Shown here: positions 1-6,613 of the stretch, piece by piece
How the letters are laid out: every line of letters begins with the position of its first letter
How positions within the stretch are numbered: position 1 is the stretch's first letter
Source of the DNA: Candidatus Kerfeldbacteria bacterium
Lineage (GTDB): Bacteria > Patescibacteriota > Patescibacteriia > UBA9570
Length of the DNA stretch: 6,630 nucleotides
Direction of reading: 5' to 3'
Assembly (NCBI GenBank): GCA_003512175.1
Contig: DOSP01000038.1
Span: 6,104 to 12,733, forward strand
Translations under genes and position numbers: made by a program
The notes under the pieces: generated by a model
Told to the model about the DNA's origin: nothing
The model's input: only the letters and a program-made list of their open reading frames with translations
Databases searched by the model: none

Positions 1-41
1 GCCATGGCATGTCTCTACTGTTTGCGTTATGGTCTCAAAAA

Positions 42-560
42 TTATTCAGAGACACAATACACGTCATCAGCACAATCGAAGTTTGTGACAACCTCATTGG
101 CCGAATCGTCGCTTTCGACATAGTCTACGCCGACGTCCCAACCGGATAAGACACCATCATCATAATTGACGTCATCATCGCCGTTCAAGGCATCATGATC
201 GGTATCTTCAAGCAACGCAGCGATGAAATATTCTGTACCGGCGGTATTGGCACCGTAGGTGTACACCGCGAGCGCAGCATCATCGTTATCTGGGTCGATT
301 GGTACATTGGTAATATAATCGGCAATGGCCGCACCAAACGTTGCCCAGGTTGCATTGACAGCGGCTGTGGTCAACGGATAAACGGCATTTTCACTGTAAT
401 ACAGCTCAACCGCATTTTGCAGTTGTTTAACGTCTGCCACGCGTTTGGTGTCACGGGCTTTTTGTTGGGCGGTCGTTAGTGAAACGATGGCTAAGGTAGC
501 CAATAGGCCGATGATCGCAATGACGATCAGCAACTCGATTAAGGTAAAACCTTTTCTCAT
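42..560 (-). CDS. Type IV prepilin (likely major pilus subunit)
   Basis: 172-residue precursor of a pilus fibre subunit, held in the membrane until assembled by the PilB/PilC machine encoded upstream. The N-terminus is a class III signal: a short basic leader MRKG, then FTLIELL, so prepilin peptidase should cut after Gly4 and leave N-methylated Phe. Glu9 is the conserved Glu5 of the mature pilin. Residues 5-28 are the hydrophobic start of the helix, and 29-57 (QQKARDTKR...VELYY) continue it as in many short-leader pseudopilin-like pilins. The C-terminal globular part is extremely acidic: there is no Lys or Arg after Lys45. A D-x-D-x-D run at 119-123 and a Cys pair (C163, C169) lie near the end. 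The start is fixed by the leader; no Shine-Dalgarno site precedes it. It lies 61 bases after pilC and has its own promoter. The pilin role is secure from the leader; whether it is the major or a minor pilin is inferred. Confidence 0.93.
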   Translation of the reverse strand: MRKGFTLIELLIVIAIIGLLATLAIVSLTTAQQKARDTKRVADVKQLQNAVELYYSENAVYPLTTAAVNATWATFGAAIADYITNVPIDPDNDDAALAVYTYGANTAGTEYFIAALLEDTDHDALNGDDDVNYDDGVLSGWDVGVDYVESDDSANEVVTNFDCADDVYCVSE

Positions 561-600
561 AAAGGATTTTTATGTTGGATTAATTAAATAGGATGTCAGC

Positions 601-629
601 AGTATACCACACTGGCATCGACTAAGCAA
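601..629 (-). promoter_or_regulatory. Putative extended -10 promoter of the pilin gene
   Basis: On the minus strand TTGCTT (629-624) is followed by exactly 17 bases and then TATACT (606-601), with TG one base upstream of the -10 (TGG-TATACT), an extended -10 arrangement. The -10 matches consensus at 5 of 6 positions and the -35 only at 3 of 6, which the TG element can offset. The -35 overlaps the last codons and stop of pilC. Transcription would begin near 594-596 and give a leader of about 34 bases, AT-rich and without a ribosome binding site. It would allow pilin to be made in excess of the assembly proteins, as expected for a fibre subunit. This is a prediction from sequence only. Confidence 0.6.
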
Positions 630-1836
630 CAGAGGTAGTAGCATTATAGATAGGCACTAAGATTCCAGACACCATAATAAAGGCCCCGATTCCTAAAGAA
701 ATTATAACGATGGGTTCAATTAAACTCGTCAACACGGCCAAAGCGGCATCAACCTCTTGCGCATAAAAATTGCCCAGTTTCTGCAAAATTTCGTCGAGTT
801 TGCCGGTTTCTTCTCCCACATTCATCATTTGGGCAACCATGGGTGGAATCACTGGACTACGTAAGAAGACAGTGGAAATTGCATTGCCAGATTCAACTTC
901 CTTTACCGTCTTTTTAATGAGGGCATGATACACCGTATTATCAACGATATCCGCGACGATATTCAATGACGTGGGCAGCGGTACCCCACTAGAGAGTAAA
1001 CTGGATAAACTAATGGATAACCGACCGAGTACAATCCGTTGATAGATTTTTCCAAAAATGGGCGAGCGAATTTTAAGATAATCATAGGCATAGCGCCCAC
1101 TGGCTGTGCGCACGTACGCCGACACACTCACTACGGCAACGGCGATAATGAGAATCACTAACCACCAAAAGTTGGTTAAGAACGCGCTTAACCCTATGAG
1201 AATACGTGTTGTTATTGGAATAGCGGCATTGGACTGTTCCAAAATGTCTGTAATTGGCGGGATAACATACACAATCATTAATATTCCAACAGAGATCATG
1301 ACAACGACAATAAATGCCGGGTAGACCATGGCACCTTTTACCCGGCTGACTAAAGAATAATCTTTCTCTTTTTGATTGGCTAAATACTCAAACACCTGAT
1401 CTAATCGCCCTGTGGTTTCACCGGCGCGAATCATATGAATAAAAAATTGATCAAACACGCGGGGATATTTCCCTAGCGCTTGAGATAACTTGGCTCCACC
1501 ATCCACTTCAGCGGCAACATCGGCGATGACCCGTTTAAAATATTCGTTAGCTGTTTGCCGGGTTAAAATACGTAATGACCGCACTACCGGAATGGTGGCA
1601 CTGACCAGCACCGAAAACTGTCGAGCAAAAAATGTCAGATCACGGGCTGATACACGATTGAACAGTTGACGAACACGCTGGACAATGGATGTAGCAGACC
1701 GCTCACGCAATTCAAAAACAATCAGCTTGCGATCACGCAGTTCATCACTGGCAGCCTGTTCATTTGGGGCTTCCACAATCCCCTTTTTGATTAATTCGCC
1801 CTGTGGCGTCTGGGCACGATAAATGAAGAATGCCAT
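622..1836 (-). CDS. pilC: Type IV pilus inner-membrane platform protein PilC (GspF family)
   Basis: 404-residue polytopic membrane protein that forms the platform on which pilins are added and which couples to the cytoplasmic ATPase ring. It has the usual N-terminal extension (FIYRAQTPQGE, residues 4-14) and two GspF repeats, about 66-191 and 268-391. Each repeat carries the family signature: AGETTGRLD (138-146) and VGEETGKLDE (340-349). Hydrophobic segments lie near 168-193, 214-240 and 371-395, the last following the conserved SLIEPIVI (371-378). Length is normal for PilC. It starts 2 bases after the stop of the PilT-like gene; no Shine-Dalgarno site is visible, so translation is probably coupled. 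The stop is TAG. No truncation or frameshift is seen. Confidence 0.95.
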   Translation of the reverse strand: MAFFIYRAQTPQGELIKKGIVEAPNEQAASDELRDRKLIVFELRERSATSIVQRVRQLFNRVSARDLTFFARQFSVLVSATIPVVRSLRILTRQTANEYFKRVIADVAAEVDGGAKLSQALGKYPRVFDQFFIHMIRAGETTGRLDQVFEYLANQKEKDYSLVSRVKGAMVYPAFIVVVMISVGILMIVYVIPPITDILEQSNAAIPITTRILIGLSAFLTNFWWLVILIIAVAVVSVSAYVRTASGRYAYDYLKIRSPIFGKIYQRIVLGRLSISLSSLLSSGVPLPTSLNIVADIVDNTVYHALIKKTVKEVESGNAISTVFLRSPVIPPMVAQMMNVGEETGKLDEILQKLGNFYAQEVDAALAVLTSLIEPIVIISLGIGAFIMVSGILVPIYNATTSVA

Positions 1837-1838
1837 AA

Positions 1839-2834
1839 TTAACGAATAGATTGATCAAAGGTCACCATGCCATCATTGCGACCATTTTCTAATAGCAGTC
1901 CGATCTTGTCAAAACTATCATGCTTCAAAAAATTGACCGCTGCGGTAGTGTGTCGTAACACTTCACACGCCACCACCGGATTTTGTCCTGGTTCAGACAC
2001 GGGTTGAATGGCAATAGCCGCCTGTAAGGCATGGGCCAAACTTTCCCGAATGGCCGGTTGCTCGGTCGCATGAAACACACCCAAGACACTGTCTAAGGCT
2101 AACTGAATAGTAGGTGCGAGGACTTCAACAATGACTAGCTTCCCCATATCCACAAATTGAATCACGCTGCGCATGACTGCCGCATCGAGTGGGCAGCTCA
2201 CCACGATAATATCGATATCTTCCTGATACACCCGTTCACGCGCCGCCGCTAAATCTGGTACATCCGTGCCGAGTTCAACCTGTTCAATGATCGATTGTGC
2301 ATCGGTATAGGCAAATTCGATGGGCTGTTCAAAGGTCATAATGTGATGGGCGGCGGTTTGATTGTGTTCTTCAATCAAACTGGTAATCAAAGCACTCTTG
2401 CCCGAGCCATATCCACCTGCCACCAGTATTAAACCCTGTTTGATTTCAATGCAGCGCTTGACCGCATCGTGAATAGTCCAACGCGACAGCGGAGGCACTG
2501 TGGTTGGAATCAACCGAAACGTAAGGCTAAAGTTGCCATGCTGACTGTAGGCGTGTATTTTATAGCGCGCCTTGCCCTTTAGGTTCAAAGCGGTGACAAA
2601 ATCTTTCTTTAATTCAAGCTGTTGCAATTGCGTTTCAGTGAGAAGGGCGCGAATAATCGTTTGAATAAAATCAGCCGTCAGCAGCGGCTCGTTGGTGAGT
2701 GGTTGCAGTTTTCCACCAATACGAATGCTCGGTGGATTAGCCACGGTCAAATGCAAATCTGAACCCTTATATTCCGACAAGGTGGATAAGAGTTTATTCA
2801 AGCGTAGCTCCGTGGCACTATCAAGCATGGCCAT
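1839..2834 (-). CDS. pilT: PilT-like type IV pilus ATPase with degenerate catalytic motifs
   Basis: 331-residue cytoplasmic protein of the PilT/GspE secretion-ATPase family, in the pilB-pilT-pilC order. PilT normally powers pilus retraction. The N-terminal PAS-like domain is typical (GSDLHLTVANPPSIRI, residues 24-39). Walker A is present as GGYGSGKS (140-147), where the usual motif is GPTGSGKS. The Asp box is TFEQPIEF (167-174) instead of T-L/I-EDPIE. The Walker B region is DIDIIVVSCPLD (206-217): the usual GE is replaced by SC, and the following Arg by Leu. The His box, normally TLHTT, reads EVLAP (237-241), with no His. The end GMVTFDQSI (322-330) matches PilT, but the protein stops there and lacks the usual last few dozen residues. 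It may bind nucleotide yet hydrolyse poorly or not at all, so 'retraction motor' should not be assumed. The start follows the pilB stop by one base; ATG at 2828 (MLDSATEL) is an alternative. Confidence 0.88.
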   Translation of the reverse strand: MAMLDSATELRLNKLLSTLSEYKGSDLHLTVANPPSIRIGGKLQPLTNEPLLTADFIQTIIRALLTETQLQQLELKKDFVTALNLKGKARYKIHAYSQHGNFSLTFRLIPTTVPPLSRWTIHDAVKRCIEIKQGLILVAGGYGSGKSALITSLIEEHNQTAAHHIMTFEQPIEFAYTDAQSIIEQVELGTDVPDLAAARERVYQEDIDIIVVSCPLDAAVMRSVIQFVDMGKLVIVEVLAPTIQLALDSVLGVFHATEQPAIRESLAHALQAAIAIQPVSEPGQNPVVACEVLRHTTAAVNFLKHDSFDKIGLLLENGRNDGMVTFDQSIR

Positions 2835-2835
2835 A

Positions 2836-4488
2836 TTATGATTTTGTAGCGTTCCACACTTCTTCTAAAGTAGTCAACCCACGCAGCGCTTTCACCAGAC
2901 CATCTTGCCGCAGACTAAACATCCCTTGATGTTGAAATTCGGTCATGATGCGTTCCTGATCATTGACCACTCCATCACCAATCATTTTTTGTAAGGTCTT
3001 AGTATTTTCTAACACTTCAGTGATTGCAATCCGACCACGGTAGCCAGTATCTTCACAATAACTACAGCCCTTTCCCTGATACAGTTTATACGGTGGTAAG
3101 AGGGAAACATCGTGCGGGAGATAGTTCACTGGCATTAATTTGATTTCTGCAGCAATTTCCTGAGAACGATTCTTATCGATTTGAATGAGCTGTTTGCAAT
3201 GCTCACAAATTTTCCGCACTAACCGTTGCGCTACTAATAAACTGAGCGCACTGGCTACTAAAAACGGCTCCACTTTCATATCGATCAACCGCGGAATAGC
3301 CCCAAAAGCATCGTTCGTGTGTAGGGTAGATAAGACTTTATGGCCAGTTAAAGCGGCATGAATGGCTAACTCAGCTGTTTCGTTATCCCGCACTTCACCC
3401 ACCATGATAATGTCTGGATCCTGCCGCAACACAGACCGTAAACCGTTGGCGAATGATAAGCCGATTTCTGGATGCATTTGCGATTGAGCGATGCCAGGCA
3501 GGTTATATTCCACTGGATCTTCCAAGGTAATAATATTGACACCCTCTTTATTGAGCATGACTAACATGGAATACAAGGTGGTGCTTTTCCCTGAACCGGT
3601 TGGCCCAGTGACTAAAATGAGACCATGCGGTTCCAGTAAATGTTGTTTGATGCGAGCTAAATTGTGATCTTGAAAACCAAGTTGTTCAAGTGTGACGACA
3701 CTGGCACTGGTATCTAAAATCCGCATCACGATCTTTTCATTATCCAGTAGTGGTAACGATGATACCCGAAATTCGACATCACGCCCTTCAAACCGCATCT
3801 TAAACCGGCCATCTTGCGGTAACCGCGTTTCATCTAATTTCAAACTGGCCAATACTTTTATGCGTGCCACCAACGATTTATGCACCTTCAATGGTAACAC
3901 TAATGACGTATGCAGAATGCCATCTACCCGATAACGTACGCGCGATTCCTTCCCAACCGGTTCAATATGCACATCGGATGATTGCCCCTCAATGGCGTGT
4001 TTCAAAATGACCTGCACCATTTTAGTGACCGGGGCAGTGTGCACTACTTCCGTCTCTGCCGTCGCTTGATCAATACCTAAATCCACTTCATCCGTGGCGG
4101 TAGTGGCAATGGCGGTTTGCACCGCTTGATCTAAATTACCATATTGGCGGAGCGCCTGATGGACCGATTGTGGCGTCGCGCTGAAATATTGAAAGCGTAA
4201 CTTTTGCTGCCGACCGATAAAATCTAATACTTCCACCGCCCGGAAATCTTCCGGCGAAACGCAGGCTACACTGATTATCCCACCTTCCAGTTTGAACGGC
4301 ACCAGTTGGTAATTTTCGGCAATTTCGGGAGGCACTAATTGCAGAACATCCGGCGATATCTGCTGACCGGCTAAATCAACATATTGAATATTGAGCACTT
4401 CGGCCTTGGCTTTGGCTAATTGTTCGGGGGTCAGGGTATGATCAGACGCCAACTTTTTTAAGGCATCTGTTGCCACGTTAGCTGCCAT
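2836..4488 (-). CDS. pilB: Type IV pilus extension ATPase PilB (GspE family)
   Basis: About 550-residue cytoplasmic hexameric ATPase that drives pilin addition through PilC. Numbering from the ATG at 4488: an N-terminal T2SSE_N/MshEN-like domain (about 20-130, including YQLVPFKLEGG at 60-70), the N2 domain (SSDVHIEPV, 170-178; LPQDGRFK, 223-230), Walker A GPTGSGKSTT (295-304), Asp box TLEDPVEY (321-328), Walker B DPDIIMVGEVRD (357-368) and His box TLHTND (388-393). The zinc-binding pair CEHC/CSYC (C428, C431, C475, C478) is complete. All catalytic motifs are intact, unlike the neighbouring PilT-like protein. The reading frame stays open up to 4623, but that would overlap the FnIII gene by 146 bases. 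ATG at 4500 (23-base overlap) or 4488 (11-base overlap) is more likely; neither has a Shine-Dalgarno site, so the exact start is uncertain by four codons. No RLG c-di-GMP motif is seen at the N-terminus. Confidence 0.95.
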   Translation of the reverse strand: MAANVATDALKKLASDHTLTPEQLAKAKAEVLNIQYVDLAGQQISPDVLQLVPPEIAENYQLVPFKLEGGIISVACVSPEDFRAVEVLDFIGRQQKLRFQYFSATPQSVHQALRQYGNLDQAVQTAIATTATDEVDLGIDQATAETEVVHTAPVTKMVQVILKHAIEGQSSDVHIEPVGKESRVRYRVDGILHTSLVLPLKVHKSLVARIKVLASLKLDETRLPQDGRFKMRFEGRDVEFRVSSLPLLDNEKIVMRILDTSASVVTLEQLGFQDHNLARIKQHLLEPHGLILVTGPTGSGKSTTLYSMLVMLNKEGVNIITLEDPVEYNLPGIAQSQMHPEIGLSFANGLRSVLRQDPDIIMVGEVRDNETAELAIHAALTGHKVLSTLHTNDAFGAIPRLIDMKVEPFLVASALSLLVAQRLVRKICEHCKQLIQIDKNRSQEIAAEIKLMPVNYLPHDVSLLPPYKLYQGKGCSYCEDTGYRGRIAITEVLENTKTLQKMIGDGVVNDQERIMTEFQHQGMFSLRQDGLVKALRGLTTLEEVWNATKS

Positions 4489-5395
4489 TGGAGGAAACAT
4501 TAATAAACGGCACGGGATTGCCAAATGTGCCCACTGAGGTCGTGGTGCTAGATTCGTTCCCAGCCGCATCCACGGCCGTGACCGCGTAATAATATGGGAC
4601 ACCGGGTTGAACCGTCGTATCACGTGCAGACGTCACGCTTGCATCTGCCGTGTGCAAGACTTTATCTCCTAACACACCCGCCTCGGTTGATCGATAGATC
4701 GTATACGACACAACATCAGTACTCGCACTGGGCTGCCAGGTCACCAATAAACCAGACTGATCAGCTAATGATGTCACGGATTCGATCAGTGGTGTGGCTG
4801 GTGGTGTGCTATCAGTTGGAATCACGCTGACTGCCTCGCTCCAATCGGAATAGATTGAGGTTTGCTCCTCTGCCAAGCGGTAGGACCGTAAGCGATAGTA
4901 ATAGGTTTGATCGTTGTCGACAGTCAGGTCAAACCATTCCCCAGTGGGTGGTAGCGGTTGAGTACTGACTACGGTTTGTTTCTGGATAGTGCCATCCCGG
5001 CTGCGCGCAATTTCTATGCCATCATACAATTGGCCAAGCGGCTGCGACCACACCACCAAAACTCGATTGCCTAGGGTTGTATCAATGGCCTGTAATTGGG
5101 TAGGCGCTAATGGAATACCCACTTGATTGGCGATACCGCGCACCTGCGTGAGCCGTTCACCGGCATAGGTATGGTTGTGTTCAAACCACTGTAACGACAA
5201 TATCCCAGCTGTGGGCAGAGCCACGACTACTGGCACATCCGTTGTTGAAGAGGCCGTTTGCTGCACGGTGGTAAATTGTTCAGACCGTCGTAACAGCAAC
5301 AAATTGACTACGCCATACCCAGCTGACAACGCCGTGATGGTGAGCAACAAAATAATGATCCAGCGCGTAAAATGGGCTTGCGGTATGGTACTCAT
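4478..5395 (-). CDS. Membrane-anchored protein with two fibronectin type III domains, in the pilP/pilQ position
   Basis: 305-residue protein not matching a named pilus component that I recognise. A strong hydrophobic segment at 12-35 (IIILLLTITALSAGYG...) is a membrane anchor or, less likely, an uncleaved or cleaved signal. A spacer rich in Thr/Ser/Val (about 42-95) is followed by two FnIII-like beta domains: about 95-193 (WSQP at 116-119, YYYRLRSYR at 165-173, YSDWSEAVSV at 182-191) and about 197-292 (TPPATP at 197-202, VTWQPS at 218-223, YTIYRS at 231-236, YYYAVTAVDAAGNES at 268-282). These are standard FnIII strand and loop signatures. FnIII domains are usually outside the membrane, so I infer an extracytoplasmic protein. 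It starts in an ATGA overlap with pilO and its end overlaps pilB, so it is an integral operon member. It may link the PilN/PilO complex to the cell wall or pilus, or act in adhesion; this is inference. Confidence 0.85.
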   Translation of the reverse strand: MSTIPQAHFTRWIIILLLTITALSAGYGVVNLLLLRRSEQFTTVQQTASSTTDVPVVVALPTAGILSLQWFEHNHTYAGERLTQVRGIANQVGIPLAPTQLQAIDTTLGNRVLVVWSQPLGQLYDGIEIARSRDGTIQKQTVVSTQPLPPTGEWFDLTVDNDQTYYYRLRSYRLAEEQTSIYSDWSEAVSVIPTDSTPPATPLIESVTSLADQSGLLVTWQPSASTDVVSYTIYRSTEAGVLGDKVLHTADASVTSARDTTVQPGVPYYYAVTAVDAAGNESSTTTSVGTFGNPVPFINVSSNGS

Positions 5396-5988
5396 AAGCT
5401 CGTTTTACGCTGATACGTTTTGAGCACAAACGTGTACGCATTCGTCCCTGGTGTATAGGTGAGTGTTTCAAGATTGAGCAGATGAGGATATCGCTCAATG
5501 CGCGACAACAGTGTTTTAAAATCATTGTAACTAACTTCGGCATCAGCCGCAGAAATGTTCACACTTAACGTGACGATGTCATACACTGCACTGGTGGTAC
5601 TGGTCGAGCTGACTGCATCCACCGCGACGTTCACGCTCTGCACCGTATAATCAGTACCTTGCAGTAATTGTTCAACTTCAATATACACTGGACCAGCCAC
5701 GTAATCTCCCGGTAAGGCTAAATCGACAGCCCGAGTAATGCGATGATCCAGTGCCTCATACTCTTGTTGCATCACCGCCAGATCAGCGATATAGGCCCGC
5801 CGCTGTTCAAGCACGTGAGTAATATCACGATATTGCAAAATGCCTGCAGACTGCATGCGTTGATACTGTGGCCAAATAAACCAGTTGGCCACCACCACAG
5901 TAATGGCGCCAACTACACCCAAAGCCACGAACGCATAACTCCGCTCAAGCCACAGATTCAGTTGTGTCAACCAGGATTTATTCTCCAT
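5392..5988 (-). CDS. pilO: PilO-like type IV pilus alignment subcomplex protein
   Basis: 198-residue bitopic membrane protein. It has a short cytoplasmic N-terminus (1-18), a single membrane segment at about 19-39 (FVALGVVGAITVVVANWF), a coiled-coil-like stretch at about 41-88 (QYQRMQ...EYEALDHRI), and a ferredoxin-like domain at about 98-192. The segment YNDFKTLLSRIERYPHLLNL (154-173) matches the characteristic PilO helix and is followed by a beta strand. PilO normally pairs with PilN and transmits between PilM in the cytoplasm and the outer parts of the machine. Sequence identity in this family is low, so the call rests on topology, length, this helix and gene order. It overlaps the end of the PilN-like gene by 11 bases and has the clearest ribosome binding site in the window. 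Its TGA stop overlaps the next ATG (ATGA). Confidence 0.85.
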   Translation of the reverse strand: MENKSWLTQLNLWLERSYAFVALGVVGAITVVVANWFIWPQYQRMQSAGILQYRDITHVLEQRRAYIADLAVMQQEYEALDHRITRAVDLALPGDYVAGPVYIEVEQLLQGTDYTVQSVNVAVDAVSSTSTTSAVYDIVTLSVNISAADAEVSYNDFKTLLSRIERYPHLLNLETLTYTPGTNAYTFVLKTYQRKTSL

Positions 5989-6613
5989 AGATACCTCGGG
6001 GTTGATAATGCAATATGGCCGGATCCACGGTCAGACTAATGGTAAAATGCACTGCAGCCTCACCAGAGCGCGTCGCGGTCGAAACTTCCACGGCTTGCAC
6101 TTCAGGGAGGGCTTGGAAGACAGCGAGTTGTTGCGCAATAGTACCAAAATTAGGAGCAGTGGCATCTAAATTCATTACTCCGGCACTACTGCCAGAAAAA
6201 TTTGAGTAATACACAGTCGATAACGTATGGCGCTCTAAGAAGGCAAACCATTGTGTCCAATAGACGTGCTGATCCATTAGACTCTGAATGGCGGCTAAGA
6301 CATCACTGGTGGTATTGATATCGGTTTGTAACGTCCGATAACTTAAAATGGTTCTGTCTAAGGTATCCAATTCAGTGAGAGCGGTATGCGATTGCCACAC
6401 AAAAAAGGCTTGATAGCACACCATGGCTAAATACACGATGGTTAAGGCCATGACGGTAAGGGTGGTCAAACGAAATAATCGAAAGATCGCGCTAGCTTGA
6501 TGCAGTGGTTTATGTAAGGCATTCGGTAGTAAGTTGAGATCAACCACACTCGCGTGCGGTACCGTTGGATCAGTCACCGTACCATGCATGCTGCCCACAT
6601 TCTGCGCGATCAC
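5978..6613 (-). CDS. pilN: PilN-like type IV pilus alignment subcomplex protein
   Basis: About 211 residues from a GTG at 6613. The cytoplasmic N-terminus carries VVDLNLLP (23-30), the PilN motif that docks into PilM. Then come a membrane segment at about 48-71 (LTTLTVMALTIVYLAMVCY...), a helical/coiled stretch at about 75-118 and a ferredoxin-like domain at about 128-198. PilN binds PilM through this motif and pairs with PilO, encoded next. The start is uncertain: GTG at 6613 has AGGA only 3 bases upstream, ATG at 6589 (MHGTVTD) is possible, and the frame is open to the window edge without a stop, so the gene could also begin outside the window. The N-terminal tail before the motif is longer than in typical PilN, where INLLP lies within the first dozen residues, which may favour the ATG at 6589. 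Confidence 0.82.
   Translation of the reverse strand: MIAQNVGSMHGTVTDPTVPHASVVDLNLLPNALHKPLHQASAIFRLFRLTTLTVMALTIVYLAMVCYQAFFVWQSHTALTELDTLDRTILSYRTLQTDINTTSDVLAAIQSLMDQHVYWTQWFAFLERHTLSTVYYSNFSGSSAGVMNLDATAPNFGTIAQQLAVFQALPEVQAVEVSTATRSGEAAVHFTISLTVDPAILHYQPRGIYGE
5993..5997 (-). promoter_or_regulatory. Ribosome binding site of pilO
   Basis: GAGGT on the minus strand, 4 bases before the pilO ATG and inside the last codons of the PilN-like gene. It is the only convincing Shine-Dalgarno site in the window and supports the ATG at 5988 as the true start of pilO. The spacing is slightly short. Confidence 0.6.

Noticed and set aside
10..54. Possible terminator downstream of the pilin (GTCTC/GAGAC repeats around the stop codon)
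   Set aside because: The stem would be only 5-6 bases, the T-run lies in the loop instead of after the stem, and no GC-rich hairpin followed by a T tract is present before the window ends.
195..479. Plus-strand reading frame opposite the pilin, and similar plus-strand frames opposite the other genes
   Set aside because: Each is fully contained in a recognised minus-strand gene, and none has a recognisable domain or promoter context.
580..587. Palindrome TTAATTAA in the pilin leader as an operator
   Set aside because: An 8-base AT-only palindrome in an AT-rich leader is easily chance; there is no second copy or longer dyad.
4501..4623. Longer pilB start, adding about 41 residues upstream of the ATG at 4500
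   Set aside because: It would overlap the FnIII gene by 146 bases, and the added residues (rich in Arg, Pro and Trp) do not resemble a PilB N-terminus; they are the FnIII coding sequence read in another frame.
5280..5543. Minus-strand 87-codon reading frame across the pilO/FnIII junction
   Set aside because: It is out of frame with both well-supported genes, has no motif or plausible start context, and is explained as a shadow.
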